Part shown: positions 1 through 9,246 of the stretch, in pieces
How positions within the stretch are numbered: position 1 is the first letter of the stretch
How the letters are laid out: every line of letters starts with the position of its first letter
Source: Maricaulis salignorans
GTDB taxonomy: Bacteria; Pseudomonadota; Alphaproteobacteria; Caulobacterales; Maricaulaceae
Assembly (NCBI RefSeq): GCF_900103475.1
Contig: NZ_FNHG01000015.1
Coordinates: forward strand, 16,051 to 80,050
Direction: 5' to 3'
Length of the DNA stretch: 64,000 nt
The notes under the pieces: model-generated
Database searches by the model: none
What the model was told of the DNA's origin: nothing
Seen by the model: only the letters and a program-made list of their open reading frames with translations
Program-made: the position numbers and the translations under genes

Positions 1-320
1 CCCGAAGCGCGGGCTGTGGCAGCGACGGCTTCATGTTCCAGCGCCGAGACGATCAGGCGCCGGGCTCCGCCCGCATCAATGGCGGAATGCAGCGCCAGAT
101 TGGTCGCTTCAGTCCCGCCGGAGGTGAAGATGACATCTTCGGCCCGGGCGCACAGCAAGCGGCCCACAACACGGCGTACATCCTCGACGGCGCGCGCGGC
201 CTGCTGGCCATCGCGGTGTACGGAGGACGGATTGGCCGTATGGGCCATCGCTTCGGCCATTGCCGCGATCACCTGCGGCCTGACCGTCGTGGTGGCATTA
301 TGATCGAGATAGAGGCGCAT
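1..320 (-). CDS. iscS: cysteine desulfurase, N-terminal part (cut by window edge)
   Basis: This is a pyridoxal-phosphate cysteine desulfurase (NifS/IscS family), which removes sulfur from cysteine for Fe-S cluster assembly. Only about the first 106 residues are present; the gene runs off the left edge. The start reads MRLYLDHNATTTVRPQV, the hallmark N-terminus of aminotransferase class V desulfurases. It is followed by NPSSVHRDGQQAARAVEDVR and the FTSGGTEATNLAL stretch that contacts the cofactor phosphate. The ATG lies 4 bases after the stop of the upstream iscR-like gene, so the two form an operon that in alphaproteobacteria usually continues into sufBCD. The PLP lysine and catalytic cysteine lie outside the window, so group I (IscS) or group II (SufS) cannot be settled directly. 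Confidence 0.9.
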   Translation of the reverse strand, partial: MRLYLDHNATTTVRPQVIAAMAEAMAHTANPSSVHRDGQQAARAVEDVRRVVGRLLCARAEDVIFTSGGTEATNLALHSAIDAGGARRLIVSALEHEAVAATARAS

Positions 321-324
321 AATG

Positions 325-807
325 CTATTGGGCCGCCTCTTGGCTGAGATCGAGCTCCAGCGCGCGGTCAAGCCGGCCGAGCGCGCCGCTGGCCGAGCCG
401 AGCAGGCGACGCTCGGTCACGTCTTCCAGGGTCACAGAACTGAGGAAGAGGAAAATATGCCGGCCCAGCTCGTCCCACAAATCATGGGTGACGCAGCGCC
501 GGCCATCGGCCAGACAGCCCTTGGCATTGGAACAGCGCGTCGCGCGCAGCGGCTCGTCGACCGCCGTGATGATGTCCGAGATACGGATTTCAGCGGCTTC
601 GCGGCTCAAACGATAGCCCCCGCCCGGCCCGCGCACACTGGACACAACCTCGGCCCGGCGCAGCTTGGCAAACAATTGTTCGAGATAGGACAGGGAGATG
701 GATTGGCGCGAGGCGATCTCTGCCAGGGTCACCGGACCGCTACCGCTCGCGGCTGCAAGGTCGGCCATCGCCATGACGGCGTAACGCCCCTTGGTGCTCA
801 GCTTCAT
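325..807 (-). CDS. iscR: Rrf2-family Fe-S regulator, IscR-like
   Basis: A 160-residue Rrf2-family winged-helix repressor that senses Fe-S status and controls Fe-S assembly genes. The N-terminus MKLSTKGRYAVMAMADLA and the wing VRGPGGGYRLSR (about residues 58-69) are typical. The cluster-binding cysteines are C92, C98 and C105, followed by H108. E. coli IscR uses C92, C98, C104 and H107, so there is one extra residue between the last two cysteines here. A GGAGG ribosome site precedes the ATG. The gene leads the iscS operon. A 25-base dyad about 100 bases upstream resembles a type 1 IscR site, which suggests autoregulation (inference). Confidence 0.93.
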   Translation of the reverse strand: MKLSTKGRYAVMAMADLAAASGSGPVTLAEIASRQSISLSYLEQLFAKLRRAEVVSSVRGPGGGYRLSREAAEIRISDIITAVDEPLRATRCSNAKGCLADGRRCVTHDLWDELGRHIFLFLSSVTLEDVTERRLLGSASGALGRLDRALELDLSQEAAQ

Positions 808-904
808 GCGTTTGCCTCCTTAAACACTCGCATCTCGCACGCCGATCATGCTAAGACCCGCCCCTTCGGAGGGACGCGCGCTCATTATTGGGCATGCGAG
901 TCCA

Positions 905-929
905 ATATCCGAGTAGGTTAGTCAAGTAT
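905..929. promoter_or_regulatory. putative IscR (type 1) operator
   Basis: A 25-base imperfect dyad lies between iscR and the divergent hydrolase gene. Its half-sites are ATATCCGAGTA and TAGTCAAGTAT around a 3-base centre, with 8 of 11 positions paired. The A/T ends and the GACT/AGTC core fit the known type 1 IscR consensus. On the minus strand it contains TTGACT, a possible -35 element of the iscR promoter, so bound IscR would block its own promoter. Binding is inferred. Confidence 0.7.
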
Positions 930-1016
930 ATGGCCCCGGTTTCGCGCCGTTACAAGGCGCGAATTGCCGCATGGTCACGCGAAAATCAGTGGTACCACCC
1001 AGGAAGGCGAGACTGA

Positions 1017-1700
1017 ATGCCTGACGTAATCATTCCCGGCCCGGCCGGCCGGCTGGAAGGGCGTTACAGCCCGAGCGAAGACCCAACGGCGCCGGTCGCG
1101 CTGATTCTCCACGCCCATCCGCTCGGCGGCGGGCATATGGAAAACCCGCTGGTGGAGATGATGTATGATTCATTCCGCAAGCGGAATTTCGCGACCCTGC
1201 GCTTCAATTTCCGCGGCGTCGGCCGGAGCCAGGGCAGCTATGACCAGGGTCTGGGCGAATTGTCGGATGCCGCCACCGTGCTCGACTGGGTGCAGGGCTA
1301 TAATGCCACCGCGCGCTATTGCTGGGTTGCGGGCCATTCCTTTGGTGCCTGGGTCGGCATGCAGCTTTTGATGCGTCGCCCGGAGATTGCCGGCTTCGTC
1401 TCCGTCGCCCCGCCGACCAATATGTATGATTTCACCTTCCTGGCGCCCTGCCCGGCGTCCGGCATCATCGTCCATGGCGGTGCCGACAAGATCGTGCCGG
1501 CCGATGATGTCGAGCGGGTGATGTCCAAGGTGCGCGTGCAAAAAGGGATCGAGATCAAACGCGACATCATCCCCGATGCCAACCACCTCTTCACCGAACA
1601 CCTGCCCGAGCTTGAGCGGCGGATGAATACCTATCTCGACGAGCGCATCCCGCTGGTCGAGAAGGAACGCTCCGAACGCCAGATCACCGGCAAGCGCTGA
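1017..1700 (+). CDS. alpha/beta hydrolase
   Basis: A 227-residue cytoplasmic alpha/beta-hydrolase of the COG2945 type; the substrate is unknown. It has the oxyanion region HAHPLGGGHMENPLV (32-46), the FNFRGVGRSQG loop (64-73) and the nucleophile elbow GHSFG with Ser108. The probable acid is Asp157 in GGADKIV and the base His190 in DANH, so the triad looks complete. No signal peptide is seen. It is transcribed divergently from iscR-iscS across the IscR-like site, and related alphaproteobacteria often keep this hydrolase next to that operon. Iron or Fe-S regulation is therefore possible but unproven. A strong terminator follows. Confidence 0.88.
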   Translation: MPDVIIPGPAGRLEGRYSPSEDPTAPVALILHAHPLGGGHMENPLVEMMYDSFRKRNFATLRFNFRGVGRSQGSYDQGLGELSDAATVLDWVQGYNATARYCWVAGHSFGAWVGMQLLMRRPEIAGFVSVAPPTNMYDFTFLAPCPASGIIVHGGADKIVPADDVERVMSKVRVQKGIEIKRDIIPDANHLFTEHLPELERRMNTYLDERIPLVEKERSERQITGKR

Positions 1701-1732
1701 TACGCGCTGTCGTGCAGACCGGGAATTGAAGA

Positions 1733-1762
1733 AACCGCCAGCCTTCGGGCCGGCGGTTTTTT
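1733..1762 (+). terminator. rho-independent terminator after the hydrolase
   Basis: A hairpin with a 10-base stem (one mismatch), stem ACCGCCAGCC and a TTCG loop, is followed by TTTTTT on the plus strand. It sits between two convergent genes, and serves the hydrolase. Confidence 0.85.
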
Positions 1763-1773
1763 CATGGCCCGGT

Positions 1774-2883
1774 TCAGGACCGGGGGTGAGCGATAAGGCC
1801 GCCGCAAGTCGGCCGTGACACTCCCGTTGTCGAAGGGATACTGGTCGGCAGGCCAGCGGCAACCCGGGCGGCAAGCCAGGCGAAGGCCTCCGCCTCGAGC
1901 AAATCGCCGCGCCAGCCGACGCGCTCGACCGCTTCAGGACGCACCCCCATTGCCTCGCCCATCATCCGCATCAGCACGGGATTATGCCGCCCGCCACCGG
2001 TCGCGAGAATCCGTCCGGGCTGGCCCAGTTGATCGATCGCCGCAGCGACTGTGCGGGCCGTAAAAGCAGTCAGGGTCGCAGCGCCGTCTGCGTCACCGAG
2101 ATGTTGGACCGGGTCGAGCGAGAAATCCCAGCGATCGAGTGATTTCGGTGGGGCCTTGGCGAAAAACGGGTGCTTCATCAGGGCCTTCAACGCCGCCGGG
2201 TCGATCTTGCCGCGCGCCGCCAGCTCGCCATTACTGTCATGGCTGGTCCCGAGCCGCTGCTGGCACCAGGCGTCAATCAGGCCATTGGCCGGACCGGTGT
2301 CGAAGGCAATGGGATCCGTGTCCGGTGCCAGCCAGGTGACATTGGCGACGCCGCCAAGATTGACCACGGCCAGGGGAAGCTCCAGCTGGCCCTGCGCCAC
2401 CAGCGCGGCATGATAGAGCGGCGCCAGGGGCGCGCCCTGCCCGCCGCCGGCCATATCCGGGCTGCGGAAATCGTAAACAACATCAACACCCAGGCGATCG
2501 GCGAGCGCTTGCCCATCGCCGATCTGGCAGGTCCGGCCCTGTTGCCGTCCGGCCGGTGCCCGGTGCAGGACGGTCTGGCCATGAAAACCCACCAGGCTGA
2601 TCTGGCCCGCCGTCAGCCCCGCCTCCGCGATCACAGCCTCGACCAGCTCGGCATGACTGGCCGTCAGGACGGCCGCAGCCGCCGAGAAGTCCGGCATTTC
2701 GCCCTGGAAATTCCACGCCAGCGCTGTGTCGACAGCAGCCTGCAGGACAGCCCGTTCGGCCTTGCCATAGTCTCGGGTTTCCCCGACGCCGAATTCGGCA
2801 ATCCGCTCGCCATCGGTGCGGATCAGGGCCGCGTCAACACCGTCCAGCGACGTGCCGCTCATCAATCCGATCACGTATTTCAT
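1774..2883 (-). CDS. anmK: anhydro-N-acetylmuramic acid kinase
   Basis: A 369-residue kinase that phosphorylates 1,6-anhydro-MurNAc from cell-wall turnover, giving MurNAc-6-phosphate for recycling. It matches the family's usual length of about 370. Motifs in order are [15 protein letters not shown] (6-20), [38 protein letters not shown] and [12 protein letters not shown] (ATP-binding fold). The start at [10 protein letters not shown] is chosen because it matches family N-termini and is preceded by AGAGGGG; the frame stays open upstream but that part is not protein-like. It is divergent from tyrS, an arrangement often seen in proteobacteria. It fits the cell-wall theme of the window. Confidence 0.95.
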   Translation of the reverse strand: MKYVIGLMSGTSLDGVDAALIRTDGERIAEFGVGETRDYGKAERAVLQAAVDTALAWNFQGEMPDFSAAAAVLTASHAELVEAVIAEAGLTAGQISLVGFHGQTVLHRAPAGRQQGRTCQIGDGQALADRLGVDVVYDFRSPDMAGGGQGAPLAPLYHAALVAQGQLELPLAVVNLGGVANVTWLAPDTDPIAFDTGPANGLIDAWCQQRLGTSHDSNGELAARGKIDPAALKALMKHPFFAKAPPKSLDRWDFSLDPVQHLGDADGAATLTAFTARTVAAAIDQLGQPGRILATGGGRHNPVLMRMMGEAMGVRPEAVERVGWRGDLLEAEAFAWLAARVAAGLPTSIPSTTGVSRPTCGGLIAHPRS

Positions 2884-2946
2884 GCGCGGCCCCTCTTTTC
2901 TCGCAGCCATTGTCGACCTAGAAGCCCATGTATCAGGAGAGACGTC

Positions 2947-4200
2947 ATGAGCGAATACAAATCCGATCTGGTCAACACGCTGGTCGAGCGCGGCTACCAC
3001 TTCCAGTCCACCAATCTCGATGGCCTTGATGAGGCCGCGATGAAAGGGATTGTGACCGGCTATATCGGTTTCGACGCGACCGGCGCGAGCCTGCATGTCG
3101 GATCACTCGTGCAGATCATGATGTTGCGGCGGATGCAACAGGCCGGCCACAAGCCCATCATCCTGATGGGTGGCGGCACGACCAAGATTGGCGACCCGTC
3201 CGGCAAGGACAAGACGCGCTCCATGCTGACCCATGAGCAGATCCAGGCCAACAAGACCTCGATCCTGACGGCCTTCGATGCGCTGGTCAAAATCGGCGAC
3301 GGCCCGACCGACGCGATCGTGGTCGATAATGATGAATGGCTGTCGCAATACGGCTATATCGAATTCCTGCGCCTGTTCGGCCCGCATTTCACGATCAACC
3401 GCATGCTGACCTTCGATTCCGTCAAGCTGCGGCTTGACCGCGAACAGCCGCTGACCTTCCTGGAATTCAACTACATGCTGCTGCAGGCGGTGGATTTCCT
3501 CGAACTCCTGCGCCGCCATAGCTGCACGCTGCAACTGGGCGGGGCTGACCAGTGGGGCAATATCATCAACGGGGTCGAGCTGTGCCGCCGCGTCGACCAG
3601 CGGGAAGTGTTCGGCTTCACGACCGAGCTCATCACCACCTCATCGGGCACCAAAATGGGCAAGACCGCCGAAGGCGCGGTCTGGCTCAATGCCGACCAGC
3701 TCAGCGCCTATGAATACTGGCAGTTCTGGCGCAATACCGAGGATGCCGATGTCGGCAAATTCCTGCGCCTGTTCACCGATGTTCCGATGGCCGAAATCGC
3801 GGCGCTCGAAGCGCTGGAAGGCGCAGACATCAATACCGCGAAAATCCGTCTCGCCAATGAAGCGACCAGCCTGATGCACGGCGCCGCAGCGGCCCGCGAA
3901 GCCGAGCAGACCGCACAGCAGACCTTCGCCCAGGGCGGTGCCGGAGCCGGCCTGCCGACGATTGAATTCACGGGTCTGGAGAGCGGCGAGGTTTCGCTGG
4001 TGAGCCTGTTCGTCGAGGCCGGACTGGCCGCCTCGAATGGCGAAGTCCGCCGTCATATCAAGGCCGGTGCGGCCAAGGTGAACGGCGAAACACTGACGGA
4101 CCCGATGGCAATGGCGCGCGCTGATATGGTGCAGGACGGGGCCATCAAGCTGTCGATCGGCAAGAAACGTCACGCCCTCGCCAAACCGGCCGCCGTCTAG
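2947..4200 (+). CDS. tyrS: tyrosyl-tRNA synthetase
   Basis: A 417-residue class I synthetase that charges tRNA-Tyr. The N-terminal Rossmann domain has [16 protein letters not shown], where the HIGH signature reads HVGS (50-53). GGADQWGN (198-205) is the tyrosine-binding region, and KMGKT (236-240) is the KMSKS loop. The C-terminal 65 residues form an S4 RNA-binding domain. AGGAGA sits 6 bases before the ATG at 2947. The frame is open far upstream of this start, but that stretch is antisense to anmK. The stop TAG overlaps the stop of the convergent AsmA-like gene in a shared CTAG. Confidence 0.97.
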   Translation: MSEYKSDLVNTLVERGYHFQSTNLDGLDEAAMKGIVTGYIGFDATGASLHVGSLVQIMMLRRMQQAGHKPIILMGGGTTKIGDPSGKDKTRSMLTHEQIQANKTSILTAFDALVKIGDGPTDAIVVDNDEWLSQYGYIEFLRLFGPHFTINRMLTFDSVKLRLDREQPLTFLEFNYMLLQAVDFLELLRRHSCTLQLGGADQWGNIINGVELCRRVDQREVFGFTTELITTSSGTKMGKTAEGAVWLNADQLSAYEYWQFWRNTEDADVGKFLRLFTDVPMAEIAALEALEGADINTAKIRLANEATSLMHGAAAAREAEQTAQQTFAQGGAGAGLPTIEFTGLESGEVSLVSLFVEAGLAASNGEVRRHIKAGAAKVNGETLTDPMAMARADMVQDGAIKLSIGKKRHALAKPAAV

Positions 4201-7200
4201 CCCGGCTCCGGCTCCGCCGGGGTTTCAGCCTCCGGTTCGGGTTCTGGCGCGGGTTCCGGTTCGGGCTCTGCCTCGAAATCCGGTTCCGATTGTGACCCGG
4301 CCTCCGTCGCAGGCGCGAGTTCGCGCAATACCGCGTCAGGCAAAATGTCCGGAATGGCGTCGCTGCGCGCCTCCGCCCGGTCGCGGGCCGCCCGGTCAGC
4401 GGCGCTCCCCTCGAAGATCCGGCGCAGAAATCCGGGCGCCAGGGCCGAAAGCGGGTTGGCGAACACGGTCAGACTGTCGAACGGGCCTTCGACGGAATAG
4501 ACAATGCCGATAATTCCCTCGCCCGGCCTCGAAACCAGCATGTCGCCGATCAGGGGTAATTCGCCCAGGAAGGAATTGAGCACATAGGAGGGGGCAAGAT
4601 TACCGTCGATCGCCGCGCTCTTATTGGCGAAGTCCACCGTCCCGCTCGCCGTAACGCCCAGCGCACTGCCCCGCGCCCGCGCCTCGCCAATCGTCAGCAA
4701 GCCATCCTCGAACATCACGCTGGCATCGATGGCATCAAATTCAATCCCCTCGCCATTGAGCAGGGCCGACAGGCCCTCAAAGGATCCTGCCGCCAGAATG
4801 CGCGCCAGGATCGGCACCTGCACGAGGGTCAGCTCACGAATTTCCACCCGCGCGGTGAGCGGTCCGTCCGTGCCCAGGGGCGGAGCCTCACCGAGTACTG
4901 AGACCCGGCCATCACGGGCATACCCCTCCCCGCCGAGCATCGCCGCAATCCGCCCGACGGATTGCGCTTCAAGACGCAACTCGCGCACGCCGCCATCCTC
5001 GGCCGCGCCGAAACTGGCCTGCAGCGGCCCGTCGCTCGCCGTTCCGGCCAGTGAAAACGCCCGGATTCCGGCCGCCTCGCTGCGCCAGATCAGGTTGAAA
5101 TCATCGAGCTGGCTGCGATCCGACACCACCAGCCGCGCCACATCCAGCGCCGCATTGAGCGGCATCATCCCGCCTTCACCGCTGCCAAGGCCACGCAAAT
5201 GCGGCATCAGATCGCGGATATCGAGATAGCGCCCGGCCATGCGGGCGGAAAAGGCATCACCCTCCCGGGCCGGTCCGGTCAGGCTGCCGCTGAGGTCCAC
5301 CAGTTCCTCGACCAGCAATTGCTCGAAACTGGCCGTCTCCAGACGCCCCTGTGGCGAGAGCTGCGCCGTTGCGGCCACCGAGAGCCCGGCCGATTCCGCC
5401 AGAAAATCCCCGAACTGATAACCGCCATCCTCGCGCAGGTGCAGCGTGAAGCCGACATGGCCCGGCTCGCCGGCCTGCTTGGCCCAGACCCCGCCCGGCG
5501 CTTCCAGGCTGGCATCGAGCAAATCGGCGTCAATCCGCACATCATTGACGCCCATCCCGGAGCCCGTTGCTCGGGCCTGCAACCGGATATCGCCGCCCAG
5601 ATAGCGCCGCGCCGGGATGCCGAGCCTATCGAAGGTCCGCGCACCAACCATGGCCGTCATCTCGAACGCGGTCGCCGCTTCGTCAGGTCCGGCGCGGAAA
5701 TTCTCGCTCCAGACGAACTGGACCGGTGTCTCCAGCACGATGCCATCACTGGTCGCCGTCAGCCCGTCGGAGTCGGCGTGCAGCTGCACCCGCCCGTCGG
5801 TAAAGGCCCAGTCGGTACCCGGCACAATACCGAATGCCTCCTCGACCTGGCCCTCGATATTGAACGGGATATCCTCCGGATCGACATCGTCGAGCATGGG
5901 GCGACGAAATTCGAATTCGACGACGGCCTGGCCATCGACAATGTCGGACGAAACGCCAAAATTGGAGGTCAGGAAAAGCGGCGGCTCATCGATCAGCGCC
6001 AGGATATCGGCTGCCCGCCCCCGGGCCACGCCGGCAAATCGCGCCCGGGCGCCCTTCGGGTTCAGGCGCGGGATATCGACGACACCGCGCGACAATTCGA
6101 TATCGCCGATACGGCCACTCGTCATGTCGACCTCGAAGGCATTGCCCCGCAAGACCGCATGTCCCCGGCCATGATCGAGAACCGTCATCTCCGGGACATA
6201 GCGCACGACCGCATCCTCGAAATCGAAGCTCAGCGTCAGGCGGTCATCGGCGAGTGCACCCGCGGCGACGGATTCCGCATCGATATCGAGATCAAGGCGC
6301 GCATTGAAATAATGCCCGCCCAGAATGCTCTCGCGGATCCAGACCCGCGCCGTATCGGCCAGCAGGACCGGCCAGTAGGCCAGCACGGTTTCCGGCTGGA
6401 CATCGCCTTCGATCGGACCGTTCAGGCGCAGATTGGGCAACCAGCGTCCATCGGCCACCGCCGAGAGCGAGGTCTCGCCCGACAGTCGTGCCTGGATCGG
6501 CCCGAGATCGACATCGAGCTGGTCCAGCTGGATTTTCGCCTCGTTCAGATCGACAGACCCGGCCAGTTCAAGCCCGGTCCAGACCGGCGGCCGTTCGAAT
6601 ATGCCGCCCAGGTCGATATGGCCCGGCCCGGCCGTCAATTCATAGCGCCAGCGCATCGGCAGCGCGCCGATATAGTCGGAAAGCTCGAACATGCGACCAC
6701 TGAGCTCGGCGGTGAACACGTCGGATTCGAGCCGCGCTTCCGACAGGGTGAGCTCTGCCGCATCGGGATCGAAATCCATGCGGACGGTGGCGCTGTTGAA
6801 GGCGGTCGATTCGCCATCGCGCAGGACATGCCCTGCCCCGATATCCAGATTGATCGATGCGCCGCGAATGCCCGATTCCCGCGTCGCATTGAGCAAGAGG
6901 TCAAGGCTGACGGGCGCATCCAGCACGCGCAGGACCGAGAGCGGACCGATCCCGGGCGCCACCGCCGCCGGCGACAGCTCGGACACCCGGGCCTCCAGCA
7001 GCAGACTATTGAGCGCCGCGCCGGCCTGGATGCGCACCTCAAGCGGTGCAAAACCGGACGGCGTCGCCAGCTGGCCGGTCAGCTCGGCCCGGATCCGGCT
7101 ATCATCCCGGTCGAGGACGACACTCGCCTGGTCAACCAGCCAGGCGATGCCCGTGATCGCATCGACGATCCGCACTGACGCATTCTCGATATCGACATGT

Positions 7201-7745
7201 CGCAGCTGGCCGAGCATGCCGCCCGGACGTGCCGGTTCCTGCAGCAGCTGAAAGAGCGAGGCACTGTCATCACCGCCGCGGGCCGGCCGCTGTGCCGTGG
7301 CCGAAACCCGCTCGACACTGCCCAGCCCGACCCCGACCGCGCCATCGGCGCGCCGGACCATGGAGATGGAGCCACCTGAGATACTGACCGTCACCGGCTC
7401 GAACCGCCCGATCAACAGGCTCTGGACCGCAAACCCGGCCTCCAGACGCGGCGCGCGGGCAATCACTTCGCCATGGCGTTCGGCAACGGTGACATCGCGC
7501 GCCAGAATCACCAGGGCCCGCGTCTCCGGGTCGAATCGCGCTTCCAGGGCCCCGAGCGCCACGAGTTCGCCCTCGAAGGCCTGGGCCAGCATGATTTGCG
7601 CATCCTCGCGCAAAAAATCCAGCTCGATCGGGCCGCTCGACAAACGCACCAGCAGGGCGCCAACCGCGAAGATTGCCAGAGCCAGCAGGACCGCGATGGC
7701 CTCGAGCGTATAAATGACGCACAGACGGATCGATCTTCGCAGCAT
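4197..7745 (-). CDS. large AsmA/YhdP-like envelope protein
   Basis: A 1182-residue protein with one N-terminal transmembrane anchor (about residues 11-33), followed by a very long beta-rich periplasmic region. The layout is that of the AsmA superfamily, specifically the YhdP/DUF3971-plus-AsmA_2 subtype. These proteins bridge the inner and outer membranes and help move phospholipids; this role is family knowledge, not shown here. Near the C-terminus [21 protein letters not shown] resembles the conserved AsmA_2 end. The last ~35 residues are a low-complexity Glu-Pro tail. It is divergent from bcp, and its stop overlaps that of tyrS. The upstream AGGCC is a weak ribosome site. Confidence 0.82.
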   Translation of the reverse strand: MLRRSIRLCVIYTLEAIAVLLALAIFAVGALLVRLSSGPIELDFLREDAQIMLAQAFEGELVALGALEARFDPETRALVILARDVTVAERHGEVIARAPRLEAGFAVQSLLIGRFEPVTVSISGGSISMVRRADGAVGVGLGSVERVSATAQRPARGGDDSASLFQLLQEPARPGGMLGQLRHVDIENASVRIVDAITGIAWLVDQASVVLDRDDSRIRAELTGQLATPSGFAPLEVRIQAGAALNSLLLEARVSELSPAAVAPGIGPLSVLRVLDAPVSLDLLLNATRESGIRGASINLDIGAGHVLRDGESTAFNSATVRMDFDPDAAELTLSEARLESDVFTAELSGRMFELSDYIGALPMRWRYELTAGPGHIDLGGIFERPPVWTGLELAGSVDLNEAKIQLDQLDVDLGPIQARLSGETSLSAVADGRWLPNLRLNGPIEGDVQPETVLAYWPVLLADTARVWIRESILGGHYFNARLDLDIDAESVAAGALADDRLTLSFDFEDAVVRYVPEMTVLDHGRGHAVLRGNAFEVDMTSGRIGDIELSRGVVDIPRLNPKGARARFAGVARGRAADILALIDEPPLFLTSNFGVSSDIVDGQAVVEFEFRRPMLDDVDPEDIPFNIEGQVEEAFGIVPGTDWAFTDGRVQLHADSDGLTATSDGIVLETPVQFVWSENFRAGPDEAATAFEMTAMVGARTFDRLGIPARRYLGGDIRLQARATGSGMGVNDVRIDADLLDASLEAPGGVWAKQAGEPGHVGFTLHLREDGGYQFGDFLAESAGLSVAATAQLSPQGRLETASFEQLLVEELVDLSGSLTGPAREGDAFSARMAGRYLDIRDLMPHLRGLGSGEGGMMPLNAALDVARLVVSDRSQLDDFNLIWRSEAAGIRAFSLAGTASDGPLQASFGAAEDGGVRELRLEAQSVGRIAAMLGGEGYARDGRVSVLGEAPPLGTDGPLTARVEIRELTLVQVPILARILAAGSFEGLSALLNGEGIEFDAIDASVMFEDGLLTIGEARARGSALGVTASGTVDFANKSAAIDGNLAPSYVLNSFLGELPLIGDMLVSRPGEGIIGIVYSVEGPFDSLTVFANPLSALAPGFLRRIFEGSAADRAARDRAEARSDAIPDILPDAVLRELAPATEAGSQSEPDFEAEPEPEPAPEPEPEAETPAEPEPG

Positions 7746-7847
7746 CAGCCAAGGCCTCGCGCAGCGTCACGACTGGACGCAGACAGCAGGAGGCGCACAC
7801 TGGGGCGAATTTGACACGTCCGCCCGGGCGGCGACAGGAGGGGATAG

Positions 7848-8321
7848 ATGAGCGATCTCAAGACAGGCGACCTGGCTCCACATTTTCGGTTGGCCACCGA
7901 TGGCGGCGGCGAAGTCGATCTGGGTGAACTACTCGGCAAAACGATTGTTCTCTATTTTTACCCGAAGGACGACACCCCCGGCTGCACAACGCAAGCCATC
8001 GAATTCTCCAAGGCGAGCGCCGCCTTCGCCGAAGCCGGTGCGATCATCATCGGCGTATCCAAGGATAGCGTAAAAAGACACGACAAATTCAAGGCCAAGC
8101 ATGAATTAACAGTCATCCTCGCTTCCGACGAGGCTGGCACAGTGATCGAGGCCTATGGGTCCTGGATCCTGAAGAAACTCTATGGCCGCGAATATATGGG
8201 CATTGATCGCTCGACCTTCCTGATCGGCCCCGATGGCCGGCTCGTGCAGATCTGGTACAAGGTGAAGGTCAAGGGTCATGTCGAAACCGTCCTGGCGGCT
8301 GTGCAGGCGATCGCCCGATGA
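7848..8321 (+). CDS. bcp: thioredoxin-dependent peroxiredoxin, Bcp/PrxQ type
   Basis: A 157-residue cytoplasmic peroxiredoxin that reduces H2O2 and organic peroxides. YPKDDTPGCTTQA holds the peroxidatic Cys46. E. coli Bcp has a second, resolving cysteine five residues later; here that position is Ile, and Cys46 is the only cysteine in the protein. It should therefore act as a 1-Cys enzyme resolved by an external thiol (inference). AGGAGGGG precedes the ATG. The stop overlaps the start of the next gene by ATGA, so the two are translationally coupled. Confidence 0.94.
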   Translation: MSDLKTGDLAPHFRLATDGGGEVDLGELLGKTIVLYFYPKDDTPGCTTQAIEFSKASAAFAEAGAIIIGVSKDSVKRHDKFKAKHELTVILASDEAGTVIEAYGSWILKKLYGREYMGIDRSTFLIGPDGRLVQIWYKVKVKGHVETVLAAVQAIAR

Positions 8322-9163
8322 GCCTGGCGGCTGGCGACCTGCGCGAGATGGCAGTTGGTGTCCTGCAGACCGCCGAGCCGCGCGCCAAGGCCGCCGCGGC
8401 ACGCGCGGTGTGTCAGGCCCTGGAGGCAAATGATCTGGCCTGGCCCTCGCCATGGCCCGCAGCCGTGCCGGATGACACGCCGGCGCGGCCGGACCGGCCA
8501 GAGCTGGTGGCTCCGGGCAAGACACCCCGCCGGCGCCTCGGTTCGGTTGAGGGCCGCATCGCCCTGCTGCATGCCGTCGCCCACATCGAATTCAACGCCA
8601 TCGACCTGGCCTTCGACATGGCCGTGCGTTTTGGCGGCGACGCGGCGATAGCGCCGCAGGCCCGGCTCGACTTCCTCACCGACTGGATCCGGATCGGCGA
8701 TGACGAGGCGCGCCATTTCGGTCTCATCGCTGACCGGCTGGAAACCCTGGGCGCCGCCTATGGCGACCTGCCTGCCCATGACGGACTGTGGGACGCGGCG
8801 CGGGCGACCGGGAAAGATGTCGCGGCCCGGCTGGCGATCGCCCCGCTGGTACTTGAGGCGCGCGGTCTGGACGTCACACCCGGCATGATCGACCGGCTTG
8901 TTTCTGCCGGAGACACAATCAGTGCCGATATTCTGAAAATAATCTACGCCGATGAAGTGGGCCATGTCGCCGCAGGCATGCGCTGGTTCAAACATGTCTG
9001 CGCGGTCGCCGGAATCGAGCCCGAAGCCCGCTATCACAGCCTTGTACAGCAGTATTATCGGGGTGGCTTGAAACCACCATTCAACACCGATGCCCGGGAC
9101 CGCGCGCGCTTTCCCGAAGAATATTACCTGCCATTGGCAGCAACCGGCGCACCACTTGCATAA
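8318..9163 (+). CDS. ferritin-like DUF455 protein
   Basis: A 281-residue protein of the DUF455 family (ferritin-like four-helix bundle). Metal-ligand-like motifs occur in the expected order: HAVAHIEFNAIDLA, DDEARHFGLI, LVLEARGLDVTPG and YADEVGHVAAG. Each gives a Glu/His pair suited to a di-iron site. The function of the family is poorly known; some members lie near oxidative-stress or tRNA-modification genes. Overlap with bcp by ATGA suggests a shared role in handling peroxide or iron (inference). No signal peptide. Confidence 0.85.
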   Translation: MSLAAGDLREMAVGVLQTAEPRAKAAAARAVCQALEANDLAWPSPWPAAVPDDTPARPDRPELVAPGKTPRRRLGSVEGRIALLHAVAHIEFNAIDLAFDMAVRFGGDAAIAPQARLDFLTDWIRIGDDEARHFGLIADRLETLGAAYGDLPAHDGLWDAARATGKDVAARLAIAPLVLEARGLDVTPGMIDRLVSAGDTISADILKIIYADEVGHVAAGMRWFKHVCAVAGIEPEARYHSLVQQYYRGGLKPPFNTDARDRARFPEEYYLPLAATGAPLA

Positions 9164-9246
9164 ACAAGAGTTGAAAACTGACGATCTTTTGTGTCACATG
9201 CCCGACTTGGGCACCGGGGCAAGCGGAAGTCTGGGCAAAGTAACGC

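Noticed and set aside
5199..7178. A 659-codon plus-strand open frame inside the AsmA-like gene
   Set aside because: Antisense to a coherent AsmA/YhdP-like protein; no domain or ribosome site supports it.
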